Shown in pieces: positions 6,996 to 15,829 of a DNA stretch of 64,000 nucleotides. How positions within the stretch are numbered: the first letter of the stretch is position 1; each line of letters begins with the position of its first letter. The position numbers were made by a program, and so were the translations under genes. The notes under the pieces are model-generated. The model had not been told where the DNA came from and searched no databases. It was given only the letters and a program-made list of their open reading frames with translations. Origin of the DNA: Parvularcula oceani (lineage in GTDB: Bacteria > Pseudomonadota > Alphaproteobacteria > Caulobacterales > Parvularculaceae); the NCBI RefSeq assembly GCF_000733125.1, contig NZ_JPHU01000011.1, positions 62,001 through 126,000 of the forward strand. Direction: 5' to 3'.

Positions 6996-9212
6996 ATGGG
7001 CGCACGCCCTGCAAGCCTGTTCCCCGAAACAGCGCCCGAACCTGTGCCCCGCGTGCGGGTCGTGCTGCCCCTGCCGACCGGCAATGGCTACGACTACGCG
7101 GTGCCGGAAGGCATGCAGGTCGCGCCGGGCGATTTCGTCGTCGTGCCGCTGGGGCCGCGCCGGATGATCGGCGTCGCCTGGGCGGGCGAGCCCGATGACA
7201 GCGTAGGCGATGACCGCCTCAAGCCCATTGCCGAGCGGCTCGATGCGGCGCCGCTCTCTTCGGCCGTGATGGATTTCGTCGACTGGGTGGCGGCCTATTG
7301 CCTCTCGCCGCGGGGCGTCGTGCTGCGCCTCGTCATGCGGTCGGGCCAGGCGCTGGAGACCAAAACCGGTCCTGCCGCCTATGCGCTGGCGCCGAGCCCG
7401 CCGCTCGAGCTGCGTTTGACGGAGAAGCGCCGCGCAGTGCTGGATGCGGCCAGGGGGCGGCCGAAAACGGCATCCCAGCTCGCAAAGGCGGCGGGTGTGA
7501 CGGACGGCGTCGTCCGCTCCCTCGCCAAGGCGGGGGCGCTTGAGCCTGTCGAGCTCGACCCGGACATCCCCTTCGCCGCGCCCGATCCCTCGCGCCCCGG
7601 ACGCCCCCTGTCCGAGGATCAGGCGCAGGCGGTCGCGGAGCTGCGAGCGAAGATCGGCGGGGGCTATTCCACGACGCTGATCGACGGGGTGACGGGGTCT
7701 GGCAAGACCGAGGTCTATCTCGAGGCGGTGGCCGAGGCGCTGGCGCGGGACCCGTCCGCGCAGGTGCTCGTCCTCCTGCCCGAGATCGCGCTGACCCTGC
7801 CCTTCCTCAGCCGCATCGAGGACCGCTTCGGCGCAGCGCCCGCCCATTGGCATTCGGGCATGACCTCGGCGCAGCGGCGCAGGGTCTGGCGGCGGGTGGC
7901 GGACGGCAATGCGCGCCTCGTCGTCGGGGCGCGCTCCGCCCTGTTCCTTCCCTATACGAACCTTCGCCTGATCGTCGTCGACGAGGAGCACGAGGCCGCC
8001 TACAAGCAGCATGACGGCGTCCTTTATCATGCCCGCGACATGGCGGTGGCGCGCGGCGCGCGGCAGGGCTTTCCGGTGCTCCTCGCCTCCGCGACGCCAT
8101 CGCTAGAGACGCTCGCGAATGTCGAAGAGGGGCGGTATGGCCGCGTCGTCCTCCCCTCCCGCTTCGGCCCCGCGACCCTGCCCGATACGCGCGTCGTGGA
8201 CATGCGCCAGAGCCCGCCCGACAAGGGGCGCTGGCTGTCGCCCGTAATCGTCTCGGCGCTGAACGATGTGCTCTCGCGCGGCGAGCAGGTCATGCTCTAC
8301 CTCAACCGCCGCGGCTATGCGCCGGTGACCTTGTGCCGCAAATGCGGCGAGCGGATGTGCGCGCCGGACAGCGATACATGGCTCGTCGAACATCGCTATA
8401 CGAACCGACTGGTCTGCCACCATACGGGCTTTTCCATGCCCAAGCCCGAGGCCTGTCCCGCCTGCGGCGCGCATGACAGCCTCAGCCCCTGCGGCCCCGG
8501 CGTCGAACGCATCGCGGAGGAGGCGCGCGAGCGCTGGCCCGAAGCGCGCATCGCCGTGTTCAGCTCGGACACGGTCGGCTCGGCCAATGCGGCCCGCGAC
8601 CTTCTGGAACGCATGACGGCGGGCGAGATCGACATCCTGGTCGCGACGCAGGCGGCGGCGAAGGGGCACAACTTCCCCGGCCTCACCCTCGTCGCGGCCG
8701 TCGATGCCGATCTCGGCCTCGCGGGCGGCGACCTGCGCGCGGCCGAGCGGACCTATCAGGTCCTCTCGCAGGTCTCGGGGAGGGCCGGGCGGGCGGAAAA
8801 GCCGGGCGCAGTCATGCTGCAATCCTATCAGCCCGATCACCCCGTCATCCGCGCGCTCGCAGGGCAGGACCGCGACGGCTTCCTTTCGGCCGAGCTCGAC
8901 GGGCGGCGTTCCTTGGGCTTCCCGCCCTTCGGCCGGCTCGCGGCGCTGATCCTGTCAGGCGACAACGAAACCAAGCTGATGGAGGCGGCGCAGACCCTCG
9001 TCGCCGCCGTGCCGCATGCCGAGGGCGTGGAGGTCTGGGGACCCGCGCCCGCGCCGCTCTACCGCCTCAAGGGCACCTACCGCATCCGCTTCCTCATCAA
9101 GAGCGAACGGCGCGTCAGCATACAGACCTTCCTGCGCGCCTGGCTATCGGAGGTGAAGATCCCGAGCAGCGTCCGCCGCACGGTGGACGTCGATCCCTAT
9201 AATTTCAGCTGA
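6996..9212 (+). CDS. priA: Primosomal replication-restart helicase PriA
   Basis: This 738-residue protein shows an N-terminal 3'-DNA-end binding domain (PTGNGYDYAVPEG), a winged helix, a helicase core with Walker A GVTGSGKTEVYLE (about residue 231) and DEEH (about 329), and C-terminal helicase motifs (ATQAAAKGHNFPGL, QVSGRAGRAE). The zinc region (about 445-490) is unusual. Pairs CRKC and CPAC are kept, but the middle pairs read CAPDSD and CHHT, so the second four-cysteine site has lost ligands. The start at 6996 is preferred because AAAAGGAG lies six bases before it. Confidence 0.95.
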   Translation: MGARPASLFPETAPEPVPRVRVVLPLPTGNGYDYAVPEGMQVAPGDFVVVPLGPRRMIGVAWAGEPDDSVGDDRLKPIAERLDAAPLSSAVMDFVDWVAAYCLSPRGVVLRLVMRSGQALETKTGPAAYALAPSPPLELRLTEKRRAVLDAARGRPKTASQLAKAAGVTDGVVRSLAKAGALEPVELDPDIPFAAPDPSRPGRPLSEDQAQAVAELRAKIGGGYSTTLIDGVTGSGKTEVYLEAVAEALARDPSAQVLVLLPEIALTLPFLSRIEDRFGAAPAHWHSGMTSAQRRRVWRRVADGNARLVVGARSALFLPYTNLRLIVVDEEHEAAYKQHDGVLYHARDMAVARGARQGFPVLLASATPSLETLANVEEGRYGRVVLPSRFGPATLPDTRVVDMRQSPPDKGRWLSPVIVSALNDVLSRGEQVMLYLNRRGYAPVTLCRKCGERMCAPDSDTWLVEHRYTNRLVCHHTGFSMPKPEACPACGAHDSLSPCGPGVERIAEEARERWPEARIAVFSSDTVGSANAARDLLERMTAGEIDILVATQAAAKGHNFPGLTLVAAVDADLGLAGGDLRAAERTYQVLSQVSGRAGRAEKPGAVMLQSYQPDHPVIRALAGQDRDGFLSAELDGRRSLGFPPFGRLAALILSGDNETKLMEAAQTLVAAVPHAEGVEVWGPAPAPLYRLKGTYRIRFLIKSERRVSIQTFLRAWLSEVKIPSSVRRTVDVDPYNFS

Positions 9213-9215
9213 GGA

Positions 9216-9512
9216 TCAGAACTCGCCGTCCCCATCGCCGCGCCCCGCCTCATCGTCGTGCCCGCTGCGGTCGGAGTGGAAGGCAGCGGCCATCAGGCCC
9301 GCGGCCATGAGGATGGTCGCGACCACGCCCACGGTCAGCAGGATCAGGATGCGCGGGCGGAAGTCGAACCAGTCCTGATCGACGAAGACCGGGAAGAGCG
9401 CGACCATGCCGAGCAGGAGGATGGCGGTGATCGCCGCCATGCGCCAGGCGGCCTTGCGCGAACTGCGCCTGTGGGCATCCCGCTCGTCCATGATCTCGTC
9501 GTTCTCCGTCAT
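9216..9512 (-). CDS. Small two-helix membrane protein
   Basis: The 98-residue protein has a charged N-terminus (about 1-23), two hydrophobic helices (MAAITAILLLGMVALFPVF and ILILLTVGVVATILMAAGLM), and an acidic/glycine C-terminal tail. It probably sits in the inner membrane. Its start is one base from the stop of the acyl-CoA dehydrogenase gene, so it is likely cotranscribed with it. I do not recognise the family and assign no function. Confidence 0.65.
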   Translation of the reverse strand: MTENDEIMDERDAHRRSSRKAAWRMAAITAILLLGMVALFPVFVDQDWFDFRPRILILLTVGVVATILMAAGLMAAAFHSDRSGHDDEAGRGDGDGEF

Positions 9513-9513
9513 G

Positions 9514-10662
9514 TCAGGCCTGATAGTCGCGCAGCATGGACCTGGCGATGATCATGCGCATGACCTCGTTGGCGCCTTCGAGGATCTGGTGCACCCGCAC
9601 GTCGCGCAGCATCCGCTCCAGCGGATAGTCGGAGAGGTAGCCATAGCCGCCATGGGTCTGCAGCGCGTCGTCGATGACGCGCGTGCCGGTATCGGTGACG
9701 AAGCGCTTGGCCATGGCGCAGAGCGCGCCGGCATCGGGCTGTTTCGTGTCGAGCGCCCAGGCCGCGCGGTAGAGGAGGGCGCGGGCCGCTTCCTGCTCGG
9801 TGCGCATGTCGGCCAGCTTGAACTGGAGAGCCTGATTCTCGTTGAGGCGCTTGCCGAAGGCGGTGCGCTCATTCGTGTAGTCGAGCGCCTGGCGGATCGC
9901 CGCCTCCGCGGTGCCGAGAGAGCAGGCCGCAATATTGAGGCGGCCCCCATCGAGGCCCATCATCGCGAACTTGAACCCTTCGCCCTCTTCACCGAGCCGG
10001 TTCGACACCGGGATGCGGCAATCCTCGAAGGTGACGACGCGCGTCGGCTGGGCGTTCCAGCCCATCTTGCGCTCATTCGCCCCGAAGGAGAGGCCGGGCG
10101 TCCCGTCCTCGACGAGCACGGCGGAGATGCCGCGCGGCCCGTCCTCCCCGGTCCGGACCATGACGAGATAGAGATCGGTGTCGCCCGCCCCGGAAATGAA
10201 GGCCTTGGCGCCGTTGAGGACGTACTCGTCGCCCTCGCGCACCGCCTTGGTCTTGAGCGCTGCGGCATCCGAGCCCGATCCGGGCTCCGTCAGACAGTAG
10301 GAGCCGAGCATCTGCGCGGAGGTCAGCTTCTCGCCAAAGCGCGACTTGATGTCGTCCGAGCCGAAGGCGCCGACCATCCAGGTGACCATGTTGTGGATCG
10401 AGATATAGGCGGCGGTCGTCGTGTCGCCTGCGGACAGCGCCTCGAAGACCAGGACAGCGTCGAGGCGGGAAAGCCCCGAGCCGCCGATCTCCTCGGGGGC
10501 GTAGATGCCCGCGAGGCCCAGCTCGCCCGTCTTCTTGATGACATCGACGGGAAAATGCTTCTCCCGGTCCCATTCTTCGGCATGGGGGGCGAGTTCGTCG
10601 GCGGCGAAGCGCTGCGCCATGTCCTGGATCGCGAGCTGTTCGTCCGAAAGGGCAAAGTCCAT
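9514..10662 (-). CDS. Isobutyryl-CoA dehydrogenase (valine catabolism)
   Basis: This 382-residue acyl-CoA dehydrogenase shows YCLTEPGSGSDAA (flavin loop), AFISGAGDTDLYLVMVRTG, and the C-terminal QILEGANEVMRMIIARSML, whose glutamate is the catalytic base. That C-terminal motif closely resembles ACAD8/isobutyryl-CoA dehydrogenase (QILEGSNEVMR) rather than the YEGT motif of straight-chain enzymes. It is divergent from the branched-chain 2-oxoacid dehydrogenase operon, whose valine-derived product is isobutyryl-CoA, so the context agrees. A 2-methylbutyryl-CoA or short-chain specificity is the main alternative. Confidence 0.88.
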   Translation of the reverse strand: MDFALSDEQLAIQDMAQRFAADELAPHAEEWDREKHFPVDVIKKTGELGLAGIYAPEEIGGSGLSRLDAVLVFEALSAGDTTTAAYISIHNMVTWMVGAFGSDDIKSRFGEKLTSAQMLGSYCLTEPGSGSDAAALKTKAVREGDEYVLNGAKAFISGAGDTDLYLVMVRTGEDGPRGISAVLVEDGTPGLSFGANERKMGWNAQPTRVVTFEDCRIPVSNRLGEEGEGFKFAMMGLDGGRLNIAACSLGTAEAAIRQALDYTNERTAFGKRLNENQALQFKLADMRTEQEAARALLYRAAWALDTKQPDAGALCAMAKRFVTDTGTRVIDDALQTHGGYGYLSDYPLERMLRDVRVHQILEGANEVMRMIIARSMLRDYQA

Positions 10663-10835
10663 GGGTCAGGTCCTCGCAAGGGAAGTGCTTTCCCGCGCGC
10701 CTATCACGCCCAATGCCTGCCCGAGAAGGCGTCCGCTCCGCACGCGCTTGCGGCAGGCTGCGACAGAATAGAGCATTGCTGCACTGCGGGAGGGGATTCT
10801 TCCAAGAGACGGCTTCTTTTCGGCGGCAAGTGACA

Positions 10836-10855
10836 AACCTTCGCGAACCTTCGCG
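10836..10855. repeat. Tandem 10-base repeat in bkd promoter region
   Basis: AACCTTCGCG occurs twice head to tail in the 267-base divergent region between the isobutyryl-CoA dehydrogenase gene and the E1 alpha gene, 75 bases before the E1 alpha start. A period of 10 bases places the copies on one face of the helix, as expected of a regulator site. No regulator gene is nearby. Confidence 0.4.
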
Positions 10856-10920
10856 TGTTCCCCCGCGTGACCCGCGACTGACCTTGCGGCATTGTGCGGG
10901 CGAGAATCTTTCGAGGCTGA

Positions 10921-12195
<1,275 letters not shown>

Positions 12196-12197
12196 GA

Positions 12198-13232
12198 ATG
12201 TCGCAGACGAAATCCAATACCCGCGCCGCCAACATGATCGAGGCGATCCGCGACGGCCACGACGTCGCGATGGAGCGCGACGAAAACGTCGTCGTCTTCG
12301 GCGAAGACGTCGGCTATTTCGGCGGCGTCTTCCGCTGCACCCATGGCCTCCAGGAAAAATACGGGACCTCTCGCGTCTTCGATGCGCCGATCACCGAAAG
12401 CGGCATCGTCGGCGCGGCCATCGGCATGGCGGCCTACGGCCTCAAGCCCTGCGTCGAGATTCAGTTCGCGGACTATATCTTCCCCGCCTACGACCAGATC
12501 ACGCAGGAAGCGGCGCGCATCCGCTATCGCTCGAACGGCGAATTCACCTGTCCCCTCGTGATCCGCACGCCCACGGGCGGCGGCATTTTCGGCGGGCAGA
12601 CGCACAGCCAGTCGCCAGAAGCGATCTTCACGCACGTCTCGGGCCTCAAGACGGTCATTCCGTCCACGCCCTATGACGCGAAGGGCATGCTGATCGCGGC
12701 CATCGAAGACCCCGACCCCGTGATCTTCCTGGAGCCGAAACGGCTCTATAACGGCCCCTTCGACGGCCAGCACGACAAGCCGCTCGTCCCCTGGTCCAAG
12801 CATGAGGACGGCAAGATCCCGGAGGGGCACTACACCGTGCCGCTCGGCAAGGCCGAGACCCGCAGGGCGGGCTCCGAGGTGACGATCCTCGCCTACGGCA
12901 CCATGGTCTATGTCGCGGAAACCGCGGCCGAGCAGGCGGGCGTCGATGCGGAAATCATCGATCTGCGCAGCCTCATTCCCCTCGACCTCGAAGCCATCGA
13001 GGAGAGCGTGAAGAAGACCGGCCGCTGCGTCGTCGTGCACGAAGCGACGCTCACGGGCGGCTTCGGCGGGGAACTCGCCGCGCTGATCCAGGAGCGTTGC
13101 TTCTATCATCTCGAAGCGCCGGTGAAGCGCGTCGCGGGCTGGGACACGCCCTATCCGCATGCGCAGGAATGGGCGTATTTGCCGGGGCCGGACCGGGTGG
13201 GCCGGGCGCTGAAAGAGGTGATGACGGGGTGA
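12198..13232 (+). CDS. bkdA2: Branched-chain 2-oxoacid dehydrogenase E1 beta
   Basis: The 344-residue transketolase-fold subunit completes the E1 active site. Recognisable segments are VVVFGEDVGYFGGVF, GIVGAAIGMAAYG, FADYIFPAYDQI, RTPTGGGIFGGQTHSQSPEA and EIIDLRSLIPLD, followed by VHEATLTGGFGGELAA. It is tightly packed: two bases after E1 alpha, and its TGA overlaps the GTG of the next small gene. Expected partners are the E2 and E3 genes encoded further right. Confidence 0.95.
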   Translation: MSQTKSNTRAANMIEAIRDGHDVAMERDENVVVFGEDVGYFGGVFRCTHGLQEKYGTSRVFDAPITESGIVGAAIGMAAYGLKPCVEIQFADYIFPAYDQITQEAARIRYRSNGEFTCPLVIRTPTGGGIFGGQTHSQSPEAIFTHVSGLKTVIPSTPYDAKGMLIAAIEDPDPVIFLEPKRLYNGPFDGQHDKPLVPWSKHEDGKIPEGHYTVPLGKAETRRAGSEVTILAYGTMVYVAETAAEQAGVDAEIIDLRSLIPLDLEAIEESVKKTGRCVVVHEATLTGGFGGELAALIQERCFYHLEAPVKRVAGWDTPYPHAQEWAYLPGPDRVGRALKEVMTG

Positions 13233-13474
13233 GAAAGGCCTGGTTAATTTTCGCGCCGTTCTGGGCGTTCGTACTCTGGAACCTCGTGTACGGAACGGTG
13301 TACCGTGTTCGTGCTCTCCACGCCGCCGAAATCGATCAGAACCTACACTTTACTTTTATATTTATAAACATCTTAAACTGGCTGATATTCGGCGTCATTC
13401 TTCTTGTGGTTCAATTTGTTTCGTTGTGGGTGGCCCAAAAGTTCGTGCGTATCATCAATTCGAGAAGGTCGTAG
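13229..13474 (+). CDS. Small AT-rich two-helix membrane protein inside bkd operon
   Basis: A GTG start overlaps the E1 beta stop (GTGA), and an 81-residue frame runs to three bases before the E2 start. The product has two long hydrophobic helices (AWLIFAPFWAFVLWNLVYG, and FTFIFINILNWLIFGVILLV plus extension) and a basic end (RIINSRRS). The DNA from about 13310 is strikingly AT-rich (for example ttttatatttataaacatct) and uses codons such as TTA, ATA and AAA that are rare in the neighbours, suggesting recent acquisition or relaxed selection. I recognise no family. Its strict fit between E1 beta and E2 argues for translation. Confidence 0.6.
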   Translation: MRKAWLIFAPFWAFVLWNLVYGTVYRVRALHAAEIDQNLHFTFIFINILNWLIFGVILLVVQFVSLWVAQKFVRIINSRRS

Positions 13475-13477
13475 TTC

Positions 13478-14812
13478 ATGGGCATTCACGTCATCAAGCT
13501 CCCCGATGTCGGCGAAGGCGTCGCGGAGGCCGAGTTCGTCGAGGTTCACGCCAAGGTTGGCGACGAGGTCGAGCCGGATCAGAACCTGGCCGACGTCATG
13601 ACCGATAAGGCCACGGTGGAGATCCCGAGTCCGCGCAAGGGCAAGGTGGTCTGGATCGGGCCGGAGGTCGGCGAGACGGTCGCGGTCGGCTCGGAGATCA
13701 TCAAGCTCGAAGTCGAGGGCAAGGGCAATCAGGCGGAGGTCGAGGCAGAGAAGGCCGAGACGAAGCCTGCCGAGCACAAGGCGCCGGAGCCCGAGGAGAA
13801 GCCGCAGGAGCGTGAGCCCGAGGCCGTCTCGACGCCGAAGCCTGAGAAAGACCGCTCCGTCGCGCAGGAAGCCGCCCGCGCTCAGCACACTTCCGTTCCC
13901 GCCGCCGACCGCCCCCGGGCCCGCGCGGAAGGCGAGAAGCCGCTGGCGAGCCCCGCCGTGCGCCGCCGGGCGATGGATCGCGGCGTGAAGCTCGAGCAGG
14001 TCATGGGCACGGGCCCCGCGGGCCGGATCACCCATGACGACCTCGACGCCTATATCGCGGGCGACGCGCCCGCCCGCACCGGCGGGGCCGGTGCGGGCTA
14101 TGCCGCCGACACCTCCGTTCAGGAGGTCAAGGTCATCGGCCTTCGGCGCAAGATCGCCGAGAAGATGGCCGAGTCCAAGCGCCGCATCCCGCACATTACT
14201 TACGTCGAGGAAGTGGACGTCACCGCGCTCGAAGACCTCCGCGCGCATATGAATGCGGCGGGCAAGGCGGAAGGCAAACCGAAGCTCACCATCCTCCCCT
14301 TCCTGATGCGGGCTCTGGTCCTGGCGCTGAAACGCTATCCCCACATCAATGCGCGCTTCGACGACGATGCGGGCGTGGTCCAGCAATTCGGCGGCGTGCA
14401 CTTGGGCATCGCGACGCAGACGGATAATGGCCTGATCGTGCCGGTCATCCGCCACGCCGAGGCGAACGACCTCTGGCGAAACGCCGAAGAGGTCCTGCGC
14501 CTGTCATCCGCTGCCCGGGAAGGCACGGCCAAGCGCGACGAGCTCTCCGGCTCGACCATCACCATCACCTCGCTCGGACCCTTGGGCGGCCTCGTGACGA
14601 CGCCGGTCATCAACCACCCAGAGGTCGCCATTGTCGGGGTCAACAAGATCCAGACCCTGCCCCGCTATGACGCCGAAGGCCGCGTCGTGCCGCGCAAGCT
14701 GATGAACTTGTCCTCGGGCTTCGACCACAGGATCGTCGACGGCTGGGACGCCGCCGAATTCGTGCGGGCGATCAAGGGCTATCTGGAGCATCCTGCGACG
14801 ATGTTCGTGTGA
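13478..14812 (+). CDS. bkdB: Branched-chain 2-oxoacid dehydrogenase E2 (dihydrolipoyl acyltransferase)
   Basis: E2 is the core acyltransferase of the complex. The 444-residue protein has one N-terminal lipoyl domain with the lipoylated lysine at residue 44 in MTDKATVEIP, then a long charged linker rich in E, K, P and A (about 85-150). A peripheral subunit-binding domain follows (ASPAVRRRAMDRGVKLEQV and GTGPAGRITHDDL), then the catalytic domain ending in FDHRIVDGWDAAEF with the active-site His and Asp. The single lipoyl domain agrees with branched-chain E2. E3 is encoded 1 kb downstream rather than in the same tight unit. Confidence 0.96.
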   Translation: MGIHVIKLPDVGEGVAEAEFVEVHAKVGDEVEPDQNLADVMTDKATVEIPSPRKGKVVWIGPEVGETVAVGSEIIKLEVEGKGNQAEVEAEKAETKPAEHKAPEPEEKPQEREPEAVSTPKPEKDRSVAQEAARAQHTSVPAADRPRARAEGEKPLASPAVRRRAMDRGVKLEQVMGTGPAGRITHDDLDAYIAGDAPARTGGAGAGYAADTSVQEVKVIGLRRKIAEKMAESKRRIPHITYVEEVDVTALEDLRAHMNAAGKAEGKPKLTILPFLMRALVLALKRYPHINARFDDDAGVVQQFGGVHLGIATQTDNGLIVPVIRHAEANDLWRNAEEVLRLSSAAREGTAKRDELSGSTITITSLGPLGGLVTTPVINHPEVAIVGVNKIQTLPRYDAEGRVVPRKLMNLSSGFDHRIVDGWDAAEFVRAIKGYLEHPATMFV

Positions 14813-14825
14813 GTTAGCGCTCCAA

Positions 14826-14864
14826 AGGCGAGCCCCTTCTCCCCGAGCGGGAGAGAGGGCTCGC
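14826..14864. terminator. Long hairpin after the bkd operon
   Basis: GGCGAGCCC (14826-14834) pairs perfectly with GGGCTCGCC (14856-14864), and the stem continues inward through cttctccc/gggagagag with one G-T wobble, giving about 17 pairs around a short loop. There is no T-run on either side. It may mark the 3' end of the bkd mRNA or be a copy of a dispersed intergenic palindrome. Confidence 0.5.
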
Positions 14865-14951
14865 CAAGATGAATTCTCATCGCCTTTGAATTTTGCCGCT
14901 TCTCTGCGGCCGGTGAAGAGCCCATCTTCACTCGTCACCCAGAGGCGCACC

Positions 14952-15167
14952 ATGCGATCCACACTCTTCGAAATCCTCTCCGCCACCGCCTTCGTCGCCG
15001 TCGAGGCCGCGATCGCCGCCGCGGCCACGAGCTGGCTGGCCCTGTCGCCATTCCTGACCTTCACCGGCCTCGAAATCGCTGCGGCGGTGATCGGCGGTCT
15101 CGCATTCCTGCTGACCGGCACCGTGTTCTTCCGCCATGCCCGGCGGGTGGCGGCGACGCAGGACTGA
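14952..15167 (+). CDS. Small two-helix membrane protein
   Basis: The 71-residue frame begins MRSTLFEILS and is almost entirely hydrophobic, with two helices (TAFVAVEAAIAAAATSWLAL and LEIAAAVIGGLAFLLTGTVF) and a basic C-terminus (RHARRVAATQD). An upstream in-frame ATG at 14886 would add 22 unlikely residues. No family was recognised. It lies alone between two intergenic gaps downstream of the bkd operon. Confidence 0.5.
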   Translation: MRSTLFEILSATAFVAVEAAIAAAATSWLALSPFLTFTGLEIAAAVIGGLAFLLTGTVFFRHARRVAATQD

Positions 15168-15280
15168 GGCGCTCGGCGGGAAGAGGGGCATCCAGCCTGC
15201 TCTGCATGGCGATCTGCCATCCACCCTAGATTGCGTTACTGGGGCTGCTACGCTCTTTCCCGAACGGAAGGAGGGCGTTC

Positions 15281-15745
15281 ATGTTACGCATTTTTCTTGG
15301 CTTACTGGCGCTGGGGGCCCTCGGCGCCTGTGCGAGTTCGGAGACGAGGTCCGTCGAGCAGGTCCAGCTGGACGATGGCTGTTACCGCGTCGCCAAGACG
15401 GCGGATGTCTACAGGGTCTGTCCTGAACGGGTGCAGATCGGGCGCCGCACAGGCGTCCTGAGCAGTCCGGGCTATTGCAAGATCGGCATCAATATCCGCG
15501 AGGATGGCACCGTATCGCGGGTCCGGGTGAAGGCGGCGAAGCCGCGCCGGATGGAGCCCCTCTGCACGCGCGTCGCCTATGACTGGCGCCTCGCCGCCTA
15601 TGCGGATGGCCAGCGCATGGCGGTGGACAATGTCGATGCCGCCGTCGTGATGGTCCGGCGGCGGGATTCGCCGCGAGACACGCCGGATCTCGACACCTAT
15701 GGCGGCGAGATCCTGTTCGACACGGCGATGATCGAGCGTCTCTGA
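15281..15745 (+). CDS. Lipoprotein with possible TonB C-terminal-like domain
   Basis: The 154-residue product begins MLRIFLGLLALGALGACASS, a lipoprotein signal with cysteine 17. The body has two Cys-containing strands and the pattern GINIREDGTVSRVRVKAA...DWRLAAYADGQRM..VDNVDAAVVM, which resembles the 'G-x-V-x-x-V-x-V' strand order of TonB C-terminal domains (low-strength similarity). It has a good ribosome site (GGAGGG). The function is unknown; its position just before the E3 gene is probably incidental. Confidence 0.6.
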   Translation: MLRIFLGLLALGALGACASSETRSVEQVQLDDGCYRVAKTADVYRVCPERVQIGRRTGVLSSPGYCKIGINIREDGTVSRVRVKAAKPRRMEPLCTRVAYDWRLAAYADGQRMAVDNVDAAVVMVRRRDSPRDTPDLDTYGGEILFDTAMIERL

Positions 15746-15829
15746 TCGCATACCGGTGGAGGGGCGGCATCCACGCCAGACCGCTTCTCCGCCTTTCCGT
15801 TGCATGCCGGAGCGCCTACACCCGGCGGC

